Part shown: positions 15,559 to 23,701 of the stretch, piece by piece
Numbering within the stretch: the first letter of the stretch is position 1
How the letters are laid out: every line of letters starts with the position of its first letter
DNA from: Planctomycetales bacterium
GTDB lineage: Bacteria; Planctomycetota; Planctomycetia; Pirellulales; Pirellulaceae
Assembly (NCBI GenBank): GCA_020426845.1
Contig: JAGQPF010000162.1
Location: 1 to 36,610 of the forward strand
Length of the DNA: 36,610 nt
Direction: 5' to 3'
Notes under the pieces: model-generated
What the model saw: the letters and a program-made list of their open reading frames with translations, nothing else
Told to the model about the DNA's origin: nothing
The model's database searches: none
Program-made: the position numbers and the translations under genes

Positions 15559-18500
15559 ATGCTCAATGCCATCATACGATTTGCGCTCCGCCAGCGACTG
15601 CTGGTGATCCTTGCCGCCTTGGCGATCGCTAGTTACGGCGCCTGGCTGACGACGCGCGCGCGGATTGACGTGTTCCCCGACCTCAACCGGCCGCGAGTGG
15701 TGGTGATGACCGAGGCGCCGGGGCTGGCGCCCGAGGAAGTCGAGACGCTGATCACCTTCCCGATCGAGACCGCCATGAACGGCGCCGCCGGCGTGCAAAC
15801 GGTGCGCAGCTCGTCAGGCGCAGGCATCTCCGTGATCTACGTCGAATTCGACTGGGGCACCGACATCTACAACGACCGGCAAGTCGTCAACGAGCGGCTG
15901 CAGCTCGTTCAAGAGCGACTCCCGGCGGGCATCCGGCCGACGTTGGCGCCCATCTCCTCCATCATGGGCCAGATCCTGATGCTGGGCATGTGGAGCGACG
16001 GCGACAGCGTCGACCCGCTCGAGCTACGGACGCTCGGGGACTGGGTGGTGCGTCAGCGGCTGCTGACCATCTCCGGCGTCTCGCAGATTTTCACGATGGG
16101 CGGCGGACGCAAACAGTTTCAGGTGCTGGTCAATCCGGACGCGATGCTTCGCTACGGCGTGTCGCTCCACGAAGTGAAGCAGGCCGTGCAGAACAGCAAT
16201 CAAAACGCCACGGGAGGCTACCTCGACGAGCAGGGGCCCAACGAGCTGCTGGTGCGAGCATTGGGACGCGTGCAATCGATCGAGGACTTGCAGAAAGTCG
16301 TTGTCGCCAAGCGCAAAGGCCGGCCAATCGCACTTGCGCAAATCGCGAGAATTGTCGAGGGCGCACAGGTCAAGCGAGGTGACAGCGCCGCCTTCCTGCG
16401 CAAGCCGGATGGCGGCTTTTCCGGCGGACCAGCAGTCATTCTGACGATCAACAAACAGCCTGGCGCGGACACGCAGCAAGTCACCGACGACGTGCTCGAC
16501 GCAATCAAGGAACTTCGCAGCTCGCTGCCCGCGGACATTCGCATCGAGCCGCTCTACGCGCAAAAGGCGTTCATTGATCGAGCGATCGAGAATGTCGCCG
16601 AGGCGTTGCGGGACGGCGGCCTGCTGGTGGTCGTTGTGCTGTTTCTCTTTCTCATGAACTTGCGCACAACATTCATCACGCTGACGGCGATCCCGCTGTC
16701 TCTGCTGACGACATCCATCGTGTTCACTTTTTTCGGGCTGTCGATCAACACAATGACATTGGGGGGACTGGCCGTGGCGATTGGCGAGCTCGTCGACGAC
16801 GCGATTGTCGACGTCGAGAACATCTTCCGACGTTTGAAAGAGAATCGAGCCGCGGAGCAGCCCAAGCACCCGTTGCTCGTCGTGTATCAAGCCAGTGTCG
16901 AGATCCGCAACTCCATCGTGTTCGGCACGATGATCGTGATTCTGGTGTTCGTGCCTCTGTTCGCGCTGACGGGCATGGAGGGACGCCTTTTCGCGCCTCT
17001 TGGCGTCGCCTACATCGTTTCCATCCTCTCCTCGCTGCTGGTGTCGCTGACCGTCACGCCAGTGCTCAGCTACTGGCTGCTGGGACGCGGACGGCTTGCC
17101 GAGCGCGAGGCCGACGGGCCGGTGCTGCGTGGCGTCAAGTGGATCGGCAACAAGGTGATTCGCTTCAGCCTCCGGTATCCCCGCATGAATCTCGCCGTCA
17201 CGGTGCTGCTGGTCGCGCTCGCCGCACTTTTTCTAGTGAGGCTTGATCGCGACTTCTTGCCTCCCTTCAACGAAGGCGCCGTGCAGCTGAACGTCGTGCT
17301 GCCGCCGGGAACATCGCTCGAGACGTCGAACTCCATTGCCCGACGCGTTGAAGAGCGGCTCCGCGGCATCGACGACATCGTCAAACTGGCTCGCCGCACC
17401 GGGCGGGCCGAGCTTGACGAGCACGCCGAAGGCGTGAACATGAGCGAATTGATTCTGGAACTGGACCCCGAGTCGCCGCGCACGCGCGAACAACAACTCT
17501 ACGAGATCCGCGAAGCGATGGCCGACATCCCCGGCATCGTGACCGCCGTGGAGCAGCCGATCTCCCACCTGATCTCTCACATGCTCTCGGGAGTCAAAGC
17601 TCAGATTGGCATCAAAATCTATGGCGATGACCTGGAAACACTGCGTCGAAAAGCGGATGAAGTGAAAGCGGCCATGGAGACCGTCCCGGGCGTGACGGAC
17701 CTGCTCGTCGAGCCGCAAGTGACGATCCCGCAACTGCGGATTGAACTCAATCGCGACCAACTGCTGCTATACGGTATCACGCCCGCCGACGTCAACGAGT
17801 TTGTCGAGACCGCCATGAATGGCCAGGTCGTCTCGGAAGTGTTGTCCGACCAGCGCACTTTCGATTTGCTGATCCGGCTCGACGAGAACTATCGCGAGGA
17901 CTTGCAGGCCCTGCGCCGGCTGGCCATCGATTTGGACGACGGCGCCAAGCTGCCGCTCGAGGCCGTTGCGAAAATCTACGAAGCGGGCGGGCCCAACACC
18001 ATCAACCGCGAGGATGTGCGGCGACGCATTGTGCTGCAATGCAACGTGGCCGACCGCGGCGTTGTCGATGTCGTCAAGGATATCCAGAGGAGCGTGCGGC
18101 CGGTCGTGGAGTCACTGCCAACCGGCTATTTCGTCGAGTACAGCGGCCAATTCGAGAGCCAGCAGTCGGCGTCACGAGTCATCTCCGCACTGTTTGTCGT
18201 GTCGCTCATCGGCGTGTTTCTGGTGCTCTATACGATGTTCCGGTCCGTCAATCTGTCGCTGCAAGTGATGATGGCGCTGCCGATGGCGTTCATCGGCTCG
18301 GTGGCGGCGTTGGTCGTCACCGGGCAGACGCTCACGATCGCGGCCATGGTGGGCTTCATCTCCCTGGCGGGGATCGCCTCGCGAAACGGCATCCTGCTGA
18401 TCAACCACTATCTGCACTTGGTGAAGTACGAGGGCGCCGGTTGGAGCAAGGAGATGATCGTGCGAGCGGGCCTTGAGCGATTGGCGCCCGTGTTGATGAC

Positions 18501-18735
18501 GGCGCTCACCTCGGGAATCGGGCTTGTGCCGCTGGTGCTCGCGGCCGGCGAGCCGGGCAAGGAGATCCTCTACCCCGTCGCCACAGTCATCCTCGGCGGC
18601 CTGATCAGCAGCACGCTGCTCGACTTCTTCGTCCATCCGGCCTTGTTCTGGCTAATCGGCCTCCGCGAAGCCGAACGCGTGGTTGGTGAAGAGTCAAGCG
18701 AAGTGGCTCTCGTCGAAGAAGCCGTGGCGGCGTAA
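15559..18735 (+). CDS. RND efflux permease, CusA/CzcA (heavy-metal efflux) family
   Basis: A 1058-residue inner-membrane proton-driven pump of the usual RND length. It has TM1 near the N-terminus, a large periplasmic loop, TM2-6, a second large loop, and a C-terminal block of TM segments. TM4 carries GELVDDAIVDVEN (residues 409-421), the acidic proton-relay motif of the family. It differs from the DGAVxxxEN motif of CzcA-type and from the CusA form, so the substrate subclass stays open. VFPDLNRPRVVVMTEAPGLAPEEVE after TM1 is typical of the heavy-metal branch. It follows the adaptor directly and precedes a His-rich lipoprotein, which supports metal export. No outer-membrane channel gene is present in the locus. 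Confidence 0.95.
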   Translation: MLNAIIRFALRQRLLVILAALAIASYGAWLTTRARIDVFPDLNRPRVVVMTEAPGLAPEEVETLITFPIETAMNGAAGVQTVRSSSGAGISVIYVEFDWGTDIYNDRQVVNERLQLVQERLPAGIRPTLAPISSIMGQILMLGMWSDGDSVDPLELRTLGDWVVRQRLLTISGVSQIFTMGGGRKQFQVLVNPDAMLRYGVSLHEVKQAVQNSNQNATGGYLDEQGPNELLVRALGRVQSIEDLQKVVVAKRKGRPIALAQIARIVEGAQVKRGDSAAFLRKPDGGFSGGPAVILTINKQPGADTQQVTDDVLDAIKELRSSLPADIRIEPLYAQKAFIDRAIENVAEALRDGGLLVVVVLFLFLMNLRTTFITLTAIPLSLLTTSIVFTFFGLSINTMTLGGLAVAIGELVDDAIVDVENIFRRLKENRAAEQPKHPLLVVYQASVEIRNSIVFGTMIVILVFVPLFALTGMEGRLFAPLGVAYIVSILSSLLVSLTVTPVLSYWLLGRGRLAEREADGPVLRGVKWIGNKVIRFSLRYPRMNLAVTVLLVALAALFLVRLDRDFLPPFNEGAVQLNVVLPPGTSLETSNSIARRVEERLRGIDDIVKLARRTGRAELDEHAEGVNMSELILELDPESPRTREQQLYEIREAMADIPGIVTAVEQPISHLISHMLSGVKAQIGIKIYGDDLETLRRKADEVKAAMETVPGVTDLLVEPQVTIPQLRIELNRDQLLLYGITPADVNEFVETAMNGQVVSEVLSDQRTFDLLIRLDENYREDLQALRRLAIDLDDGAKLPLEAVAKIYEAGGPNTINREDVRRRIVLQCNVADRGVVDVVKDIQRSVRPVVESLPTGYFVEYSGQFESQQSASRVISALFVVSLIGVFLVLYTMFRSVNLSLQVMMALPMAFIGSVAALVVTGQTLTIAAMVGFISLAGIASRNGILLINHYLHLVKYEGAGWSKEMIVRAGLERLAPVLMTALTSGIGLVPLVLAAGEPGKEILYPVATVILGGLISSTLLDFFVHPALFWLIGLREAERVVGEESSEVALVEEAVAA

Positions 18736-18807
18736 CACCGCGCACTAATCGAATTGCAATTGTCCCTTTCACTGTCCCACAAGTGTTTTCCCCTCCAGGA
18801 GTTTGTC

Positions 18808-19314
18808 ATGAGAACGAATCTTGCCACTTTTGCGATTGCCGTGAGTTTGCTCGGCCTGGCCACCGGCTGCTCGGGTGACGCGCAGCAAACCACGTCAGGT
18901 CACGACGATGGGCACAATCACGCTGCCGAAGGCCATCCGACCGAGGGCCCGCATCACGGAGAGCTGATCGAGCTCGGCAACGAGGAGTATCATGCCGAAT
19001 TGCTGCATGATGACTCGTCCGTCACGATCTATATCTTGGACAGCGGCGCCGCCAAGCAGACTCCCATCGACGCCGGCGAGCTGATGGTCAACCTCACACA
19101 CGATGGCAAGCCCGAGCAGTTCAAGCTCCTGGCTGATCCCGATGCCGGGGACCCGGAAGGCAAGTCATCCCGCTTCCTGCTGAAGGACGAGACGCTGGCC
19201 CATGCGATCGACGAGCCGGGCGCAGAACCGAAATTGGTCGTCACCATCGCCGGGAAGTCCTATCGAGGCGAGATGGCCCACGATCACGAGGGGCACGCGG
19301 GCCATCAACACTAG
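18808..19314 (+). CDS. His-rich lipoprotein of the efflux locus
   Basis: A 168-residue protein from the ATG at 18808, preceded by AGGAG at 8 bases, which rules out the upstream in-frame start. The N-terminus ends in LLGLATGC, a lipobox with Cys as the lipidation site. His-rich patches follow (SGHDDGHNHAAEGHP, GPHHGELIEL), and the C-terminus is HDHEGHAGHQH. The middle is a small beta domain. It is the last gene of the efflux locus and probably binds metal at a membrane surface in support of the pump; this role is inference. Its TAG stop is part of the CTAG that bounds the dispersed element beginning at 19311. Confidence 0.85.
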   Translation: MRTNLATFAIAVSLLGLATGCSGDAQQTTSGHDDGHNHAAEGHPTEGPHHGELIELGNEEYHAELLHDDSSVTIYILDSGAAKQTPIDAGELMVNLTHDGKPEQFKLLADPDAGDPEGKSSRFLLKDETLAHAIDEPGAEPKLVVTIAGKSYRGEMAHDHEGHAGHQH

Positions 19315-19421
19315 TGGACCGTCAAGCCTTCGTTTTGGGGTTGGAGAACTCGCGAAATCGTGGCGAGCCACGAGGTTGGGGCGGCGACCAACCCAACGTT
19401 TAAGTGTTGACGGGGCACTAG
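19311..19421. repeat. CTAG-bounded structured element, copy A
   Basis: A 111-bp element running from CTAG to CTAG. The ends CTAGTGGACCGTCAA and TTGACGGGGCACTAG are inverted repeats with two mismatches. A middle stem can form between CGTT/GGGTTGG words (19331-19344) and CCAACCCAACG (19388-19398). The central inverted repeat is TCGTGGC-GA-GCCACGA (19358-19373). The left CTAG provides the TAG stop of the His-rich lipoprotein gene. Copy B at 33999-34108 is about as long and closely similar. Confidence 0.88.
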
Positions 19422-19491
19422 GGATTGATGGAGCTGTCAATTCGAGCAAACCACAAGCATGACTTGTGTGTTTGTGGTCCACGAACGAAAA

Positions 19492-19520
19492 GAGGCCGGA
19501 CAGCTATGCCGTCCGGCCTC
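19492..19520 (-). terminator. Probable intrinsic terminator of the YTV gene
   Basis: A perfect 10-bp GC stem, GAGGCCGGAC (19492-19501) with GTCCGGCCTC (19511-19520), around a 9-nt loop. On the minus strand it is followed by CTTTTCGTTCG. It lies 71 bases after the YTV stop codon. It may also stop plus-strand transcripts from the efflux locus. Confidence 0.72.
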
Positions 19521-19591
19521 GTTTCATCGTTCTGCTACTGAATCTCGACTGCAACCGCGAGGGCCGTCGTCGACGATCCGGTAATCTTCAC

Positions 19592-21535
19592 TTAGCAACC
19601 GCAACCGCCGCAACCACCGCAGCTGGAAGCGCAACCACCGCAAGCGCTGGTGGTGCCACAACCGCCGCAGCCGTTCGAGCTACCACCGCAGCTGCCGCAG
19701 CCGCCGCTGACGGTCACGGGAACCGTGACGGTCTGAGCAACCTGCTTGCAGACGCGAACCTGAACTGCAACTTCCTCGGTGTAAGGAACGCAGACGGTGT
19801 AGGTCTCGGTGACGGGCTCGGCAACCTTCTGGTAGTCGGTCACGTTCACCGTGCGGGTCTTCTGAACCGGCACGCAAACGGTGTAAGCCACCTCACGAGT
19901 GCGATCCTCGACCTTGTAGTCGGTGACCGTCACGGTGCGGGTCTTCTCAACCGGCACGCAGACCGTGTAGGGGATCTCACGAGTGCGGTTCTCGGTCGTG
20001 TACTCGGTCACCGTGACGGTGCGAGTCTTCTCGACCGGCACGCAGACCGTGTAGTTGACCTCGCGAGTGCGAGTCTCGGTGTTGCACTCGGTCACCGTGA
20101 CGGTGCGAGTCTTCTCGACCGGAACGCAAACGGTGTAGGGCACCTCGCGGCTGCGAGTCTCGGTCTGGTACTCGGTCACGTTGATCGTGCGAGTCTTCTC
20201 GACCGGAACACAGACGGTGTAGCTGACCTCACGGGTCCGCTGCTCCTGCTGCTGCGTGGTGACATTCACCATGCGGGTGCGCTGCTCGGTGCGGTACTTC
20301 GTGACGTTGACCGTACGAGTACGCTGCTCGGGCTGGTTGACGGTCACGTTGTAGGTGTAGGGAACCTGCTCCAGACGACGCTGGTAAGTGGTGCAGGGAA
20401 CCTGCTCGGACACAACGTTGGGAACCCACACTTGGCGAGTCACCTGTCCACAACCGCCGCAAGCCGAGCCACCGCAGTTCGCGGCAACCGCGCCGCCGCA
20501 GCCACCACAACCGCCGCAAGCCGAGCCACAACCGCCGCAGCCACCACAGCTGCCGCAGGACGAGCCACAACCGCCGCAAGCGGAGCCACCGCAAGCCGAG
20601 CCAACGGAAACCGCGCCGCCGCAGCCACCACAACCTTCGGTGACCGTCTGATAGCTACCGAGGTCACGAGTAACCGTGCGGTAGGTCGTGACGGGAACCG
20701 TGGTGCAAACCGAACGAGTGCCCGTGCGGGTCTCGGTGTGGGGCACCATCACGGTGTAGTTTTGGGTCACAGCCTCTTCGTAGGGCACCGACACAGTGTA
20801 GTTCTGAGCCTGCTGGGTGGTCACGGGGACACACACCGTGTAGGTCTCAGTGCGGGTGCGCTGCTCGGGCTGCATGACCGTGTAGGTCTGCTCGAGCTGC
20901 TTCTGCACCGGCACGCTGACCGTGTAGGTCTCGGTGCGAGTGCGCTGCTCGGGCTGCATGACCGTGTAGGTCTGCTGCACCTCGCGGGTCGAGGGGACCT
21001 GCACCATGTAGGTCTCGGTGCGGGTGCGGGGCTGCTGCTCCATCACCGTGTAGGTCTGCTCGACCTGCTTCTGCACGGGCACGCTGACCGTGTAGTTCTC
21101 GGTGCGAGTGCGGTTCTCCTGCACCATTTCGGTGTAGGACTGCTCGACCTGGCGCTGAACCGGGACGCGGACCTGATAGGTCTCGGTCCGGGTGCGCTGC
21201 TCCTGCACCATTTCGGTGTAGGACTGCTCGACCTGGCGCGTCACCGGAACCGTCTTGATGACGGTCGACGTGCGCTGACGCTGCTCTTGGCGATGACGGG
21301 TGACCGTTTGCATCCGCGTCTCGGTCGTCCAGGTGGGGACCATGACCGTACGCGTCTCGTAAACGACCGACGACCCGCACGCCGCCGTACCACAACCGCC
21401 GCTCACCGCGGCGCCACATCCGCTGCCGCAACCGGCAGAAACCGGTTGGCCGCAGCCACAATCACCTGCTTGAACTTGAACCACCGATGTCAGAAGCAGA
21501 ACCGACATCGCTGCTGACAGAATCCGACGCATCAT
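19592..21535 (-). CDS. Cysteine-rich YTV-repeat cell-wall protein
   Basis: A 647-residue secreted protein. It starts at the ATG at 21535 (or the adjacent ATG at 21532), with GGGAG about 8 bases upstream. MMRRILSAAMSVLLLTSVVQVQAG is a signal peptide. The mature protein has two arrays of about 28-residue YTV repeats. The N-terminal array follows YTVMQPEQRTRTETYTVSVP and the C-terminal array follows YTVCVPVEKTRTVTVTE with one Cys per unit. They are separated by a long Gly/Cys block (CGGCG, CGSSCGSCGG), and a similar Cys block ends the protein. YTV-domain Cys-rich proteins are known from the cell wall of Rhodopirellula baltica. A disulfide-linked envelope role is likely. The gene is followed by a terminator-like hairpin. 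Confidence 0.95.
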   Translation of the reverse strand: MMRRILSAAMSVLLLTSVVQVQAGDCGCGQPVSAGCGSGCGAAVSGGCGTAACGSSVVYETRTVMVPTWTTETRMQTVTRHRQEQRQRTSTVIKTVPVTRQVEQSYTEMVQEQRTRTETYQVRVPVQRQVEQSYTEMVQENRTRTENYTVSVPVQKQVEQTYTVMEQQPRTRTETYMVQVPSTREVQQTYTVMQPEQRTRTETYTVSVPVQKQLEQTYTVMQPEQRTRTETYTVCVPVTTQQAQNYTVSVPYEEAVTQNYTVMVPHTETRTGTRSVCTTVPVTTYRTVTRDLGSYQTVTEGCGGCGGAVSVGSACGGSACGGCGSSCGSCGGCGGCGSACGGCGGCGGAVAANCGGSACGGCGQVTRQVWVPNVVSEQVPCTTYQRRLEQVPYTYNVTVNQPEQRTRTVNVTKYRTEQRTRMVNVTTQQQEQRTREVSYTVCVPVEKTRTINVTEYQTETRSREVPYTVCVPVEKTRTVTVTECNTETRTREVNYTVCVPVEKTRTVTVTEYTTENRTREIPYTVCVPVEKTRTVTVTDYKVEDRTREVAYTVCVPVQKTRTVNVTDYQKVAEPVTETYTVCVPYTEEVAVQVRVCKQVAQTVTVPVTVSGGCGSCGGSSNGCGGCGTTSACGGCASSCGGCGGCGC

Positions 21536-21914
21536 GCAGCACTCCCAGAAAAAGTAGAAGGGGACACAGAGGAAAATCAAAGTTGCGAGTCGGGATGCGA
21601 GCCCTGGCAAATGGCAATAGTGCCCAAGCCGTACGGCTTTTCAGGTCGCCAATTCCTTGCTCGCAGGCTTCCCGCTGCGAGCATCCCTTCTCTACCTAGC
21701 TGTCGCAAAACCGCTATTCTCAGCAGAAAGCCCTGCTTGCCAATCCCTCGCATAGAGTTTAAGTACCCTAATCGGAAAACCTTGACAACCATGACGGTAT
21801 TGCGATCAAAACACGCAAATTGCTTCACTTCCTGTGAGGAAAGAACGCGCGCAGCCTGCGCGTGATACGGGCAACGAAGCGTCGAAGGACTGCCTTCCTT
21901 CGAACGATCCTGCT
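21536..21914. other. 379-bp intergenic region with a perfect 14-bp palindrome
   Basis: No coding region is supported. AAGCCGTACGGCTT (21626-21639) is a perfect palindrome about 90 bp upstream of the YTV start and could be an operator or another dispersed palindrome. The YTV promoter should lie in this gap. Candidate -35/-10 words on the minus strand (TTGTCA near 21787) are too weak to call. Confidence 0.55.
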
Positions 21915-22604
21915 TCATTTTTCCCGCTTCGCTTCCGCCAATCTTTGGCGGTAAGCGGCGAGCACTTCTTCCGGATCTTCCTCGAAGTACTCTTTGCACC
22001 CAGTGCAGCACACGTAGTACGTCACTCCCTTGTGGCGAACCGGAATCGTTCCCAGCCCGCCCGTGACCACGCATTCCACATAGGTTTGGCCCTTGCCGAA
22101 GCTGCTTCCCTCGCGGGTGAAGCCAACCTCGCCCAACGGCGAATAACGCCCACCGGGTGTGAGCCGCTCGAGTCGCATCACGAGTCGATCGCCGCGGGCG
22201 ACCAGCCGGAAGGAGACTCGGGCCAATCCGTTTTCCAACGGCTTTGACGTCTCGAACATCAAGGAGCCCGCCGGGGCGTCCCGGGAAGTTTCAAAGACTA
22301 CTTCGCCGATCACCAATTGCAACTGTCCGGCTGCATTTTTTGACAATTTGGCGGATTTCAGGTACTTGCCACCCGATGTCACGTCGTATTGCAAGGCGGA
22401 CGCCGATCGCTTTTGTCCGGCCGGGCCATGATCCCATTTCCAGTCCGCCTTGACCTGCCAAGCCCCCTGGGTCGAGCCGCGTCGCACTTGCCCCACGCCG
22501 CGCCACTGACCCACCAACTGCTGGAGGGCCGGCTCGCTCTGCGGAGCGGGAGACGTTTCGGTCGGTGCGCCGCAAATCATGGCGGCGAACAGGATGGGGA
22601 GCAT
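21915..22604 (-). CDS. Secreted protein with C-terminal YHS/TRASH-like Cys motif
   Basis: A 229-residue protein starting at the ATG at 22604; an open upstream extension to 22778 looks non-coding. MLPILFAAMICGAPTE is a short signal peptide. Residues of about 30-170 look like a beta-barrel or lipocalin-like domain (LVGQWRGVGQV near its start). The C-terminal part has ECVVTGGLGTIPVRHKG and YYVCCTGCKEYFEEDPEEVL, a CxxC plus aromatic pattern like YHS/TRASH metal-binding modules. A role in sensing or carrying metal in the periplasm is inference. It lies between the YTV gene and the C92 peptidase-like gene on the same strand, with a decayed copy of the structured element upstream. Confidence 0.75.
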   Translation of the reverse strand: MLPILFAAMICGAPTETSPAPQSEPALQQLVGQWRGVGQVRRGSTQGAWQVKADWKWDHGPAGQKRSASALQYDVTSGGKYLKSAKLSKNAAGQLQLVIGEVVFETSRDAPAGSLMFETSKPLENGLARVSFRLVARGDRLVMRLERLTPGGRYSPLGEVGFTREGSSFGKGQTYVECVVTGGLGTIPVRHKGVTYYVCCTGCKEYFEEDPEEVLAAYRQRLAEAKREK

Positions 22605-22820
22605 GTGATGGATCGATGCGAGGGGAATGGCGAGGCTGACCGCCGACAATCTTGTGCCGGTGGCGCCGTAGCGCGCCGATTCGTTTGCTGACAGGGTCCG
22701 GTCAGCTGCATCCGAAAAACGGACGAACATCCTGCTTACGCCGGGCAGTATAGCCGACGCGCAAAATAATAAAAGCAACTACAGGACTTTTTTGGCCACA
22801 TGCGACCCGAAACCACATGC

Positions 22821-22925
22821 GACTATCAAGCCTCGGCTGGGGGGCAGGAGGGCTGAAGCTCGTGACGTCGTGGCGATCCATGAGCTTGGGATAGCGGCCA
22901 GCCCGTTGTTTAAGGGCATTAATCC
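22821..22925. repeat. Decayed copy of the CTAG-bounded element
   Basis: The run GACTATCAAGCCTCG, GACGTCGTGGCGATCCATGAGCTTGGG and GGCCAGCCCGTTGTTTAAG can be aligned in order with copy A. The central inverted repeat survives as TCGTGG..CCATGA with one wobble pair. The CTAG ends are lost. It lies about 18 bp beyond the stop of the C92 peptidase-like gene and makes up most of the informative part of this 339-bp gap. Confidence 0.65.
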
Positions 22926-22943
22926 GTCGGGAGCCGGCAGAAC

Positions 22944-23630
22944 TCACCGGCGGAAACGCCACGACTCCACGCACGCCCAGCCGCACCAGCCGCAAAAATC
23001 GCCCCAGCAGTCCGCTGTCTCGGCACACCACGATTGCTTCGGCGCCGCAGGCAGTTGCAGCGAAACAGGCGCGCGGTAAGAAAAACGAAGCAGGTGGCGC
23101 AGACGCACCGGAGTGATGCGATGGTGGTTGTGAAATGCGTACCGCTCCGTGGCGCACAACACCCGCGAGGCGAACTCGCTGCAATGCACGCCCTCCGCCG
23201 AGCGGTCCCGCACATAGCCTTTTACGGAATAGGGCCTGCCGATCGAGTGACGAGCATAAGTCAGCATCGATTCGACTTGGTCGGTCGAAAAATCGCGGCG
23301 CGGCGTCATCACGAAAACGGACATCGGCTGGCGCCGACGCTCATTCAACACGGCGATTTCTCGCAAGTAGTCCGGCAGGGAAACTTGCCTGACTCGCGCG
23401 GGCGTTGCCTCGAAAACAAGCGGGGCGGACGCTCCCGGTGGGTGGAACAGCATCGCCACGTGAGTGATCCGCGAGTCGGTGACGGCCGACACAATCGAGT
23501 TGCTGTCCTGCAGCAACAGCAACGAGCCATCCACCCAGGCATCCGACGGCGCCTCGGAAGGCGCCACGGAGGTTGGCGTCGTCGCCACCGGGCCGGCGAT
23601 CGCCGCCAGCCAGAGCAAGAGCGTATTCAT
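22944..23630 (-). CDS. YiiX-type permuted papain-like cysteine hydrolase (peptidase C92 family)
   Basis: A 228-residue protein with an N-terminal signal-like segment (MNTLLLWLAAIAGPVA). The permuted NlpC/P60 order is visible: His57 in RITHVAMLFH comes first, Glu74 follows in LVFEATP, and the nucleophile Cys150 lies in GVHCSEFAS. YiiX/C92 enzymes are thought to hydrolyse amide or lipid-type bonds and often act at the envelope. The exact substrate is unknown. The last 28 residues are unusual, with five Cys (202, 208, 213, 216, 220) and five Trp (201, 209, 215, 218, 224). The gene follows the cysteine desulfurase by 71 bp on the same strand. Confidence 0.85.
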   Translation of the reverse strand: MNTLLLWLAAIAGPVATTPTSVAPSEAPSDAWVDGSLLLLQDSNSIVSAVTDSRITHVAMLFHPPGASAPLVFEATPARVRQVSLPDYLREIAVLNERRRQPMSVFVMTPRRDFSTDQVESMLTYARHSIGRPYSVKGYVRDRSAEGVHCSEFASRVLCATERYAFHNHHRITPVRLRHLLRFSYRAPVSLQLPAAPKQSWCAETADCWGDFCGWCGWACVESWRFRR

Positions 23631-23701
23631 GCTGGCTGCCTCTTCGATTGAGTGGGATGTGTGTCGAAGTATTCTACGCGTGCGTGGCTGTCACGTCAGC
23701 G

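Noticed and set aside
19466..21517. A 683-codon plus-strand frame fully antisense to the YTV gene
   Set aside because: It mirrors the repetitive codon pattern of the YTV repeats, has no family resemblance, and lacks the signal peptide and Cys pattern that make the minus-strand product convincing.
21761..21800. A minus-strand promoter for the YTV gene (TTGTCA, 17 bp, TACTTA)
   Set aside because: The -10 word is poor and there is no independent support, so it was not listed as a promoter.
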